Source of the DNA: Bradyrhizobium sp. SSBR45G
GTDB lineage: Bacteria > Pseudomonadota > Alphaproteobacteria > Rhizobiales > Xanthobacteraceae
Reading direction: 5' to 3'
Length of the DNA stretch: 64,000 nt
NCBI RefSeq assembly: GCF_030159255.1
Contig: NZ_BSCT01000003.1
Location: 186,001 to 250,000, forward strand
Shown piece by piece: positions 27,804 through 37,800 of the stretch. The position numbers were made by a program, and so were the translations under genes. Below the pieces are notes generated by a model, which was not told the origin of the DNA, did no database searches, and was given only the letters and a program-made list of their open reading frames with translations. Position 1 is the first letter of the stretch, and each line of letters begins with the position of its first letter.

Positions 27804-28364
27804 ATGCGCCCTCTTGGCTACATGGCGAAAAAGATCGCAACGAGTCCTCACTGGCTGAACGTCGACCAGGTCGCCGACATATATTCGGTCAGTGCCTGCA
27901 TATCCGTGAACTTTGCCGACTATATCGATGATTGGAAGCACAACGGCTACTGGGTGTTCGATTCACCCGACATCATCGAAGAGCTGGCAAGGACGAAGGG
28001 CGTCGATCTCTCGGCGACAACTGTGTTCTACTATGAGGCCTACGAGGTCGAATACGACGAAACCACGCGACAATGGTCTGCGTTCGCGCCCGAACCGTCG
28101 CTCACAACCGACGTGCGCGAGCCGGTCAGCGGGCACCTGGAAGGCTTCGACGTCGTATCGTTCTGGTCGCGGACCAGTCCCGAATGTTCGCCGTTGTCCT
28201 GTTGTTCGGTTGCCAAGGACGTAGCAGTCAACGCGCATTGCTTGTTCGCTACGTTCGATGAGGCCAAAGCTGCCGTGGAGCGCGGGCTTTTTGACAACAC
28301 CGAGCCCGGACCGTTCCGCATTCTGGCTGTCTATACCATCGGAGAACCATCAACGACCGCCTGA
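27804..28364 (+). CDS. Protein of unknown function
   Basis: I do not recognise this protein (186 residues from the ATG at 27,804; an ATG at 27,822 is also possible). It is acidic and rich in aromatic residues, for example NFADYIDDWKHNGYWVFDS and TTVFYYEAYEVEYDETT, without a signal peptide or membrane helix. Two adjacent Cys occur in SPLSCCSVAKD. The gene starts 4 bases after the methyltransferase stop. Its composition and isolated position suggest an accessory gene, possibly an immunity-type protein, but nothing proves it. Confidence 0.65.
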   Translation: MRPLGYMAKKIATSPHWLNVDQVADIYSVSACISVNFADYIDDWKHNGYWVFDSPDIIEELARTKGVDLSATTVFYYEAYEVEYDETTRQWSAFAPEPSLTTDVREPVSGHLEGFDVVSFWSRTSPECSPLSCCSVAKDVAVNAHCLFATFDEAKAAVERGLFDNTEPGPFRILAVYTIGEPSTTA

Positions 28365-28380
28365 AACACACCCGCTTATC

Positions 28381-28960
28381 GAGCGTGCGACGTGCCCGAC
28401 GGGCAATCCGCGCATTCCCGTCATGCGCCAACTGCCCGTCGTGCCAGTTTGTCGCAGACTTATCAGTTGCAGCGTCGGGCAAATCACCTGCACATTTCCG
28501 CGCATCCGGGCCCGCCAAGAGGGACGTTTCGCGATCGTCACGAACGTCGGGCCTGTGATGCGATGGGCGCATCGGTCTGCAGCCTGGTGTCACAGCCGGG
28601 CCGACGAACGGAGCGATGCGACGGCGAAATGGTGTGGTCCTGGCGCCCCGATGCTGGCGCCAAGCCGGCGGGGATGATGATCCGCTGGCGACGGGGGCAA
28701 GACAGCCGGTCCCCGGGGAGAGCGCCTATAACCCGCTCAAACCATCGCGCAGGGAGGGCCGGGATGTCCCAGCCGAACCTGTGGTTCCTACCCCGTGCAT
28801 TTTTCTCTGCACGGGGGCCATGGGGGCGGCAGGCTCCCGGCCTTCCCTGCGCCTCTTCTTTGCGAAGAAGGGGACGACGGACGCAAAGCCCGGGCGCCAT
28901 TCGCCGCGGGATCGCGATGCCATGCCGTCAAAGCCGAACCTCTCAGGAATTCGACGGACG
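28381..28960. repeat. Dispersed Bradyrhizobium-type intergenic repeat (GTGCCCGACGGGCAA element)
   Basis: No gene is supported in 28,365-29,124. I recognise the order of segments as a dispersed element seen by me in Bradyrhizobiaceae: CGTGCCCGACGGGCAA near 28,387, CTGCCCGTCGTGCCAG near 28,432, GTCGGGCAAATCACCTG near 28,474, CGTCACGAACGTCGGGC, GTGGTCCTGGCGCCCCG, CCCCGGGGAGAGCGCC, then AGGGAGGGCCGGGATGT and AACCTGTGGTTCCTACC followed by a hairpin. Short predicted proteins inside it are probably artefacts. Exact ends are uncertain. Confidence 0.7.
28791..28816. terminator. Perfect 9-bp hairpin within the dispersed repeat
   Basis: CCCCGTGCA pairs with TGCACGGGG around an 8-base loop TTTTTCTC. The stem is strong but no T-run follows, so it is a structural element of the repeat rather than a classic terminator. 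Confidence 0.5.
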
Positions 28961-29124
28961 TCATGCGACCAACGCTGTTTGACACCTGTGAAGTCGCACG
29001 ATCGACAATGATGCACTGACTCGTGCGCTGCGCTAAATCCAGTCAGCGTGCCGGATCCAAGAATCGGATCCAAGAGTCGGATCGTCCGAGGTGATGGCGC
29101 TTGCCAGGCGGAGAGCGGATCGCG

Positions 29125-30033
29125 ATGTCTGCAGTACGGATCGCCATTCTCGGCAGCTCGGTGCCGAGCTTCGAGCTGGCCGACGCGCTGATCGCCGATG
29201 GCTGCGCGGTCTGCGCGATCGTGCCGCCGCGCGGGACGCTCGGCAGCGGCGTGGCGCGCCGTGCCTCCGCGCGTGGACTGCCGCTGTGCGATGTCGGTCC
29301 GTCGATCAACGATCCCGGGACAATCGCGAAGCTGCGGGGGCTTGCCGCCGACCTGTTCGTCAACTGGGGTCATCCCGAGCGCTTCGCGGAGGAGGTGCTG
29401 GCGCTGCCGCGGCTCGGCGTCCTCAATCTGCATCCGGGCGAGATCCCCGGCGCGCGCGGGCTCGAGCCGGTGTTCGCGGCGATCATCGAGGGCTGGCCGG
29501 CGATCATCCAGACCGCGCATCTGATGAGCACAGCCTTCGACGACGGCCCGATCATCCGCACCCGCCGCATCGCCATCGACGACGCGCCGTATCGCGACGT
29601 GGTCGAGGAGCGGCTGCGCGATGGCGCCGTCGGCTTCTATCGCGAGGCGGTTCAGGCCGTGCTGTCCGGCGAGCGCGGTGTCGCGGGAACGGGCCCGCGG
29701 CGCTATTTCGGCAAGCTCAAGCCCGACGACGACGTGCTGCGCTGGCATGAGCCGCGCGACGCCGTGATCAGGCGATTGCGGGCGCTGAGTCCGTTCAAGC
29801 CGGGGCGCAGCTTTGTTGCCGGTCACGATGAGCCGCTGCTGATCTGGCGCGCGGAGCCGAGTGATGGTGCTGCCGGCGGCGCGGCGGCCGGGCAGGTCAT
29901 GGCGGCCAGTGACGATGAGCTGGTCGTTGCAGCTGCCGACGGCCCCGTCCGGGTGACGCAATATGAGCGTCCGCCGGCCCTGTCGTCCGCCGCGCTCATC
30001 GGCGCGGAGCTGATGGGGGATCAGTCGCGCTGA
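29125..30033 (+). CDS. Formyltransferase-family protein (N10-formyl-THF dependent)
   Basis: Transfers a formyl group from N10-formyltetrahydrofolate, probably to an amine. The 302-residue protein has the family catalytic triad in canonical order: Asn101 and His103 in VLNLHPGEIPGARG, and Asp140 in STAFDDGPII. The remainder resembles a methionyl-tRNA formyltransferase-like C-terminal domain. The usual HxSLLPxxRG reads HPGEIPGARG, so it is not the housekeeping Fmt. Its 3' end overlaps the end of the cluster methyltransferase by 13 bases in convergent orientation, suggesting long association with the NRPS/PKS cluster. N-formylation of the starter amino acid (compare the formylation domain of linear gramicidin synthetase) is a possible role. 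Confidence 0.82.
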   Translation: MSAVRIAILGSSVPSFELADALIADGCAVCAIVPPRGTLGSGVARRASARGLPLCDVGPSINDPGTIAKLRGLAADLFVNWGHPERFAEEVLALPRLGVLNLHPGEIPGARGLEPVFAAIIEGWPAIIQTAHLMSTAFDDGPIIRTRRIAIDDAPYRDVVEERLRDGAVGFYREAVQAVLSGERGVAGTGPRRYFGKLKPDDDVLRWHEPRDAVIRRLRALSPFKPGRSFVAGHDEPLLIWRAEPSDGAAGGAAAGQVMAASDDELVVAAADGPVRVTQYERPPALSSAALIGAELMGDQSR

Positions 30034-30911
30034 GGGCCGCGCAGCCGGCTCGCCAGCCTCGCGCGCTTGCGCGCGCGCAGGATGCGATAAGAGAGGCGGC
30101 CTTCCGTCATCGCGACCTGCATGTCCGAGCCGGGACGGGCCATCACGAGGTCGAGCACGCGTGCATCGGACTGCGCGGTCGGGTCGTCCGTCTCGGCAGC
30201 GGGCGCTGTGCCGAAGCCTGCGAGCTGCGAGGCGCCCTCGGCGGCGCGCGCCAGCATCACGTTCGGCGTGATGTCGCGGTCGCTGAGCACGTCGAGCCCG
30301 CAAGCGCTCATCTCGGCGCGGCGCGCCGTCACCTCGTCGCGGTCGAACACGTCGGTGTAGAGAAACACGCCGCCCGGCCGCAGCACGCGCGTCACCTCGG
30401 CGTAGAACCGCGCGATGGTGGGGTAGCAATGCGAGCTCTCGACATTGGTGACGACGTCGAAGCTCTGGTCGGGAAACGGCAGCTGCTCGGCGTCGCCCTC
30501 GAGGAAGCGGCTGCGCGGCGCAGCGACGGCACGGCGGCAGAACGCGATGTTCTCCGGCGTGAGGTCGATGCCGGTGACCTCGCGCGGCTGGAAGTAGCCG
30601 AGCAGCGTGTGCACCGTGCCGCCGCGGCCGCAGCCGACATCGAGCACGTCACGGCCGGTGAGCTCGGTGTCGCCGACCAGCTCGAGGATCAGCCGCACCG
30701 AGCTGGCATTGACCGCATCCGGCCGCGGCAGCAGGCGTGCCTCGTCCGGGCCGGACGGCAGATAGCCCCAGTTCATGAACAGGCTGACCTCGCCGAACGG
30801 CAGCCCGTCGACGCGCCGGTTCCAGTAGCCGTAGAAGCGCTGGATGCGCGACTTGAAGGCCTCCGGCGCGGTCGCCTTGTCAGGCAGGTCGTAGACGTCG
30901 TGATCGGTCAT
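30021..30911 (-). CDS. Stand-alone SAM methyltransferase, cluster tailoring enzyme 2
   Basis: Class I methyltransferase of 296 residues. Motif I is VLDVGCGRGGTVHTLLG, with GIDLTPENIAFCRRA, DAEQLPFPDQSFDVVTNVES and VLRPGGVFLYTDVF following. The N-terminal FMNWGYLPSG is the NWGYW-type lid seen in small-molecule O- and N-methyltransferases. It is a clear paralogue of the upstream gene with the same motif layout (NWGYL, GDAExLxFxDxSFDxVTNxES). It is the last gene of the minus-strand operon, 12 bases after its paralogue. O-methylation of a beta-hydroxyl made by one of the PKS ketoreductases is the best inference; N-methylation of the starter is the alternative. Confidence 0.87.
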   Translation of the reverse strand: MTDHDVYDLPDKATAPEAFKSRIQRFYGYWNRRVDGLPFGEVSLFMNWGYLPSGPDEARLLPRPDAVNASSVRLILELVGDTELTGRDVLDVGCGRGGTVHTLLGYFQPREVTGIDLTPENIAFCRRAVAAPRSRFLEGDAEQLPFPDQSFDVVTNVESSHCYPTIARFYAEVTRVLRPGGVFLYTDVFDRDEVTARRAEMSACGLDVLSDRDITPNVMLARAAEGASQLAGFGTAPAAETDDPTAQSDARVLDLVMARPGSDMQVAMTEGRLSYRILRARKRARLASRLRGPQRD

Positions 30912-30923
30912 CGCGCAGCCTCG

Positions 30924-31802
30924 TCACAGCTCGACGCAGTCGGCCAGCTTGCGCAGCCGCAGGATGCGGTATTCGAAGCGGCCGTCCGCGATATGATCGA
31001 AGAACTCCGAGCCTTCCGGCGCGAGGAAGTAGCTCATCAAGGCGGCGCGCGTCGGGTCGCCGGCGCCAGAGCCACCGGCGTTGAAGGCGCGCAGCTGCAC
31101 CTGCGCCGCCTCGCGGCGGGCGGCCAGCACGTTGGCGGTGATGTCGCGATCGGCCTCGATCACGAAGCCGTTGGCCGTGAGGTACTCGCGGGCATGCGCG
31201 AACTGGCCGGGCTGCAGCAGGTCGGTATAGGCGAAATGGCCGCCGGGCCGGAGCACCCGGTTGACCTCGCGATAGAAGCGGTCGATGTCCGGATAGGCGT
31301 TCGAGGACTCGATGTTCGTGACGAGATCGAAGCTGCCGTCGCCGAAGGCGAGATCCTCGGCGTCGCCCTGGAAGAAGCGCAGACGCGGATCGGTGTGCGC
31401 CTGCTTGCAATGGGCGATGCTGGCGGGATTGAGGTCGACGCCGGCAAGGCTGCGCGGCGCAAAGCGGCCGGCGAGCGTCGCCAAAGTGCCGCCGCGGCCG
31501 CAGCCGACGTCGAGCACGTCGCGGCCGTCGATACCGAGCGGGCCGAGCAGCTCGAGCACGAGCCGCACCGCATGGCGGTCGAGCATCGCTGCCGGCAGGT
31601 CGCCGCGCCAGTCGTCGGGCCGGCTGTCGACCGAAAGATAACCCCAGTTGAAGAACTGCACATAGCCGTCGAGGCTGCTGTCGGCGAGATAGCTGTTGAG
31701 GCCGTTGTAGAAATCGATGACGCGCGACTTCAGCTGCGCGGGGGCGACGCCGAGCCGGTCATCGAGACGCGCGGAGCCGGGCTGATCGTGGAGCCTGCTC
31801 AT
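30924..31802 (-). CDS. Stand-alone SAM methyltransferase, cluster tailoring enzyme 1
   Basis: Class I methyltransferase of 292 residues, paralogous to the next gene. Motif I is VLDVGCGRGGTLATLAG, then GVDLNPASIAHCKQA, GDAEDLAFGDGSFDLVTNIES and VLRPGGHFAYTDLL; the lid sequence is FFNWGYLSVDS. The start overlaps the stop of the large NRPS gene in ATGA, so it is translationally coupled to the assembly line. Two free methyltransferases match the two ketoreductase-generated hydroxyls expected in the product. Confidence 0.88.
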   Translation of the reverse strand: MSRLHDQPGSARLDDRLGVAPAQLKSRVIDFYNGLNSYLADSSLDGYVQFFNWGYLSVDSRPDDWRGDLPAAMLDRHAVRLVLELLGPLGIDGRDVLDVGCGRGGTLATLAGRFAPRSLAGVDLNPASIAHCKQAHTDPRLRFFQGDAEDLAFGDGSFDLVTNIESSNAYPDIDRFYREVNRVLRPGGHFAYTDLLQPGQFAHAREYLTANGFVIEADRDITANVLAARREAAQVQLRAFNAGGSGAGDPTRAALMSYFLAPEGSEFFDHIADGRFEYRILRLRKLADCVEL

Positions 31803-34800
31803 CGGTGGCCCCGCCGGCGGTCAACGAGGGCGTGGCGGCGGCGTTCGGCGCGATCATCGACCTCGGCGCTCCCGCTGGTCGTGCCGCCATCCTGGGTCGC
31901 GAGCGCGGCCTGGTCGGCGATGGTGGTGGCGCGGAACAGGTCGATCAGCGCGAGGTCGCGGCCGAAATGGCTGTTGATGCGATGAAGCAGCCGGACCAGC
32001 AGCAGCGAATGGCCGCCGGCATCGAAGAAGTTGGTGGCGCGGTCGATGCGCTCCCGCTGCAGCAGTTCCTGCCACATCGCATGGACCGCGCGCTCGGCCT
32101 CGCCGGCGGGGGGCACCACTGCGACCTGCTCCGGCGCCGCTGCGATCGGCGGCAGGGCGCGGCGGTCGATCTTGCCGGTGCGGGCGAGCGGCATGCGCTC
32201 GATCACGGCGAGCTGGCCGGGGATCATGTAGTCCGGCAGCAGCCGGCCGAGATGCAGCTTCAGTTCGGGTCCGATGCTGCGGCCCAGCGCGGTCTGCAGC
32301 GGATCGTTGGAGAGCGCGGCCCATGGCTTCGCCACCTGCGAGGCCTCCAGCGGCGAGGCGGGGCGCAGGCCGCCTTGCGGATACAGCAGCAGGTCGAACA
32401 CGCCGTCGCCGGCGCGCTCGGACAGCGCGAAATCCACCGCGAGGCCGGCGGCCGCAGCTGCCTCCGCGAGCTGCTCAGGATGCGGGGCCTTGGCCGGCTT
32501 CGCGATGTCCGGATCCATAGAGGCGAGCAGCGCGAGATCCTCGGTCAGGCGGCCGTCCGGCACGCCGGCGATGCAGAGCGATCCCTGCGCCAGCGCTGCG
32601 GCGACCATCGCCGCAATCGGATCGGCGGGATCGAGGGCGGTCCAGGCCATGACGGCTGCTTGTGTCGGGCCGGAGGCGGCGCTGGTCTCGATCACGGCCT
32701 CGTAGCGGTACTTGGTCAGCTCGTTGATCGCCATGCCGCGCTTGGCCGCGAGGCGGACGGTGGCGCCGTGCTCGGCGGCGATGCGGGTGAAGAAGGCGGG
32801 GTCGAGCACCAGCTCCTTGTCGAAGCGGATGCGGTTGGCGGCGCGCGCAAGAATGGCGGGGCCTCGAAGCGCATGCTGGCGGGCCTCGACCGAGACCGCG
32901 AACAGCCGCTGCAGCGGCAGCGACCGGATGTCGCCGAGATAGATCCGCCCGCCGGGCGCAAGGCATGCGAAGGCGCCGTCGAGGACGTGGCGCAGATAGT
33001 CCCGGCTCGGGAAGTACTGCACGATGGAGTTGAGAATGATGAGATCGAAGCTGTGCTGCGCAAGGCCGGTGAAATCGTTGGCCTCGCGCTGCTCGATGGT
33101 GACGTGGCTCCAGCCGCTGCTGTGCGCGAGCGCGCGCGTACCGGCCACGGCCGGCGGGGAGAAGTCGGTGCCGTGATAGGCCTCGACGACATCGGCAAGG
33201 CCGCGCAGCAGCAGCCCGGTGCCGCAGCCGATCTCGAGCACGCGGCGCGGCGCAAGCGCAAGCAGCGCCGCGGTCGTCCGCGCCTGCCACTCGCGCATGT
33301 CAGCCACCGCGATCGGCCGGCCAGTGTAGCTGTCGTGCCAGCCGGCGAGATCGGCATCCGCGGCGTCGGCCGCAGGGGCGTAGGTGATCGCGTACAATTC
33401 CTGCCAGTCGGATACGAACGCCTGTCCATGCCGCTGGTGCTGCGCGGCCGCAGCGTCCGGCATCAAGGTGACGAAGGCCTCGAGGAATTTGTCGTCATCA
33501 TTCATCCGCACCACGACAGCGGCTTCGGCGACCGCCGGATGGCGCGTCAGCGCGAGCTCGATCTCCTCGATCTCGATGCGATGGCCGCGGATCTTGACCT
33601 GATTGTCGCGACGCCCGACGAACTCGATATTGTCGTCCGGATCCAGCCGCACCAGATCGCCGCTGCGATAGAGCCAGGTGCCGTCTGGGGCGGTGACGAA
33701 GCGTGCGTCGGTCGCTTGCGTGTCGCCGAGATAACCGATGGCGAGGCCGTTGCCGCCGATGCACAGCTCGCCGGGCATTCCGGCCGGGACCGGTCGGAGA
33801 TCGGCATCGAGGATGCGGCAGATGACGCCGGGCAGCGGCCGTCCGATCGGCACCGTGGCGGCGCGCTCGGACAGCCGCTCGATCGGATGGAAGGTGGCGA
33901 AGGTCGTCGTCTCCGTCGGCCCGTAGACGTGCAGCAGGCGGCCAGGCCGTCCTGCGGCGAGCACGCTGCGCACGTGATCGGTGTTGACCGCCTCGCCGCC
34001 GAACAGCACGAGCCGCAGCGGTGCGAACGCCTGAGGCGTCAACTGAGCGATCTGGTTGAACAGCGCCGTCGTGACGAACATGACCGAGACGGCGCGGTCG
34101 CGCAGAGCGCGCGACAGCGCCTCGGGATCGAGCAGGGTGTGCTTGTCGACCAGCACGACGCAGCCGCCATTGAGCAGCGCGCCCCAGATCTCGAAGGTGG
34201 CGGCATCGAACGCGAGCGGCGCGGCCTGCGCGATGCGGTCTTGCGGCGTGAGCGCAGCATAGTCGGTGTCGAGCACGAGATTGGCCACCGCGCCCTGTGG
34301 CACCAGGATGGCCTTGGGCGTGCCGGTGGAGCCCGAGGTGAAGTTGACATAGGCCGGGCTGTCGGAGCCGATCAGCGCCGGCAGCGATGCGGCGGCATCC
34401 GCGCTGTCGTTCGCGACGATGATGCTGAGCGAGCCGTCGATGCGGCTGAGGGTGCTGCGCAGATCGGCCGTCGTGACGACGTGGCGGACGCCGGCCTGGT
34501 TCAGCATCAGCGCAAGCCGCGCGTCGGGAAGCGTGGGATCGAGCGGCAAATAGGCGCCGCCGGCGCGGATCACGGCGAGCAGCATGATGATCGCGTCGGC
34601 GGACCGTTCGGTGACGACGCCGACCACGTCGCCTGGCGTGACGCCAGCGGCGACGAGGCGTTCGCCGAGCGCGCGGCTGGCGGCCTCGAGCGCGGCATAG
34701 CTGAGCGCCTGGCCGTCATCGCCGTCGATCGCGACGTGCCGAGGATATGCGGCTGCGACGGCCTCGAAGCGGCCCGCAAGGCCTCGATCGCCGCCCGGCC

Positions 34801-37800
34801 TGCCACGCGGTCGCTCCAGCGCCTGCTGCTGCGTCCGCAGATCCGACGGCAAGGTTGTAGCGAGCGACGACAGGGGCAGGTCAGGCGCCGCGAGGGCGGC
34901 GGCGAGCAGGGTGACGAACTGATCGGCGAGGCGCGTCGCCGTCGCCGCGGTGAACAGGTCGCTGGCGTAGACCAGCAGTCCCGCGATGGCGCCGTCGCGC
35001 TCGAACAGGTGGGTCTCGATGTCGAACCGCGTGGTGCGGATGTCGACCGGAAACGGCGCAGCCGCGACGCCGGGCAGGACGAGGCGGTCGTCGGTGGCGT
35101 TCTGCAGCGCGAAGGCGACCTGGACCAGTGGATTGCGCGCGGGATCACGGTCGGGGTGCAGGCGCTCGACCAGCTGCTCGAACGGCAGGTCCTGGTTCTG
35201 ATAGGCCTCCAGCGCAACGCCGCGAATGCGTGCGACCAGCGCCTCCAGCGACGGCGCATCGGCGAGGTCGATCCGCAGCGCGAGCGTGTTGACGAAGAAG
35301 CCGATCAGGTCCTCGGTCTCGTGATAATGGCGGTTGGCGATCGGGCTCGCCACCGCAAAATCCTCCTGCGCGGCGGCGCGGCCGATGACGGCGGCGTAGA
35401 TCGCGAGCAGCACCATGAACGGCGTCGCGTTGCAGCGCTCGGACAGTGCTTTCAGGCGTGCCGTGGTCTGCGCGTCGATCGTGATCGGCACCAGCCGGCC
35501 GCGGTAGGACTGCCGCGCTGGACGGCGATGGTCGAGCGGCAGGCGCAGCGGGGGCAGGTCGGCGAGCCGTGCCGTCCAGACCTCGAGCTGCGCCTGCGCG
35601 CGTGCGCCGGAGAACCAGCCGCGCTGCCACGCCGCGAAATCGGCATAGCGCAGCGGCAAAGGCCGCAACGTGGCGCCGCCTGTCAGCAGCGACAGCTCGC
35701 GCGCGAGCACGGTGAGCGACCAGCCGTCGCAGGCGACATGGTGCATCACGAGAGCCAGCACGGCCTCCTCGGGCCCGGTCAGGATCACCGTGGCACGCAG
35801 CAAGGGCGCTTGCATCAGGTCGAAAGGTTCGAGCGCTGCGGCGGCGACAAGCGCGCGCGCTTGATCGGACGCGTCGCACTGATCGCGCAGATCGACGATG
35901 CGCAGCGGGCAGGCCATCGCGGGCAGCGGCTCCTGCCAGGATTGCCCATCGCGCTCGACGAACCGGCTGCGCAGCGGCTCATGGCGGGCAACGATCTGAT
36001 CGAGCGCGGCCTGCAGCACGTCGATGCCGAGCGATCCGTGGAGCTGGTAGGCAATCGGAACGTTGTAGCCTGCCGTGCCGGGATCGAGCCGCTCCAGAAA
36101 CCACAGCCGCTGCTGTGCGAAGGACAGCGGCGCAGCTCCCGAGCCGGCCTTGCCGGCGATCGCCTCGCGGTTATCAGGAGCATCCGGGGTGCTCGCGGTG
36201 ATGGCCGCGGCGAGCAGGCGCGGCGTCGGCTGTTCGAACACGAGCCGCAGCGGCACGGTGGTGCCGCGGCGCTGCGCCAGCTGCGAGATCACGCGGGTGG
36301 CGAGCAAGGAATGGCCGCCATTGGCGAAGAAGTCGCTGTCACGTCCAATCGGCCGCGCCAGCAGCTGCGACCAGATCGCGATGATCTCGCTTTCGAGATC
36401 GCCGGCGCCGTCGTCCGACGTGTCGGTCGTCGTCATGGCCGGTGTGACCAGGCGCAGCGCGGCGCGGTCGATCTTGCCGTGATCGTTGACCGGCAGGCGC
36501 GGCAGCGGCGCGATCCGCGACGGGATCATGTAGTCCGGCAGCTCCTGCCGCAGCCAGTGCAGGATCGCGGAAATCTCGGCGCCCGCGCTGCCAAGCGTGA
36601 CGAAGGCGTCGAGCGACTTCTCCTCATGGTCGGCGCGTACGATCACGGCGGCCTCAGCCACGTCCGGATGGCGCGCGAGCGCGAGCTCGATCTCCTCGAT
36701 CTCGATGCGGTGGCCGCGGATCTTGACCTGGTTGTCGCGCCGGCCGACGAACTCGATACTGTCGCCGGGATCGAGCCGGACCAGGTCGCCGGTGCGATAC
36801 AGCCGGGTGCCATCGGGCGCAGTGACGAAGCGGGCGTCGGTCCCGGCCGGGTCGCCGAGATATCCGCACGCGAGGCCATTGCCGCCGATGCAGAGCTCGC
36901 CAGTCATGCCGGCCGGCACCGGTTCGAGATCGTCGCCGAGGATGCGGCAGATCACGCCAGGCAGCGGCCGCCCGATCGGCACCGTGGCGGCCTGTTCCGG
37001 CAGCTGCTCGATCGGATGGAAGGTGGCGAACGTCGTCGTTTCCGTCGGACCGTAGACATGCAGCAAGCGGACCGGGGGACCGGCCGCGAGCACGCTGCGG
37101 ACATGGTCGACATTCACCGCCTCGCCGCCGAACAGCACGAGCCGCAGCGGTGCGAAAGCGACGGGCTTCAATTGCGCGACCTGGTTGAACAGCGCCGTGG
37201 TCAGGAACATGACGGAGATGGCGCGGTCGCGCAGGTCGCGCGCGAGCGCGTCCGGGTCGAGCAGGGTCTGCTTGTTGATCAGGACGATGCTGCCGCCGTT
37301 GAGCAGCGCGCCCCAGATCTCGAAGGTGGCGGCATCGAAGGACAGCGGCGCAGCCTGCGCAATGCGATCGTCAGGCCCGAGCCGCGCGTAGTCGGTATCG
37401 ACTACGAGATTGGCGACGGCCCCCTGCGGCACCAGGATGGCCTTGGGCGTGCCGGTCGAGCCCGAGGTGAAGTTGACATAGGCAGGACGGCCGGCATCGA
37501 ACAACCCCGGCGCTGGCAGCGATGCGGCGGCCGCGCCGTCCGCGGAATCGTCATCGGCCAGGATGACCTGAGGTGCATCATTCATGCACGCGAACCGCTC
37601 GCGGACCGCAGCGGTCGTGACGATGTGCCGGACGGCGGCCTGCGCCAGCATCAACGACAGCCGCGCCGCGGGCAGCGCTGGATCGAGCGGCAGATAGGCG
37701 CCGCCGGCGCGGATCACGGCGAGCAGCATGACGATCGCGGCGACGGAGCGCTCGGCGGCGACACCGACGATATCGTCCCGCGCCACGCCGGCCGCGACCA

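Noticed and set aside
28616..29011. Small hypothetical proteins within 28,392-29,011
   Set aside because: They fall within a dispersed repeat and change frame with it; no start site or family supports them.
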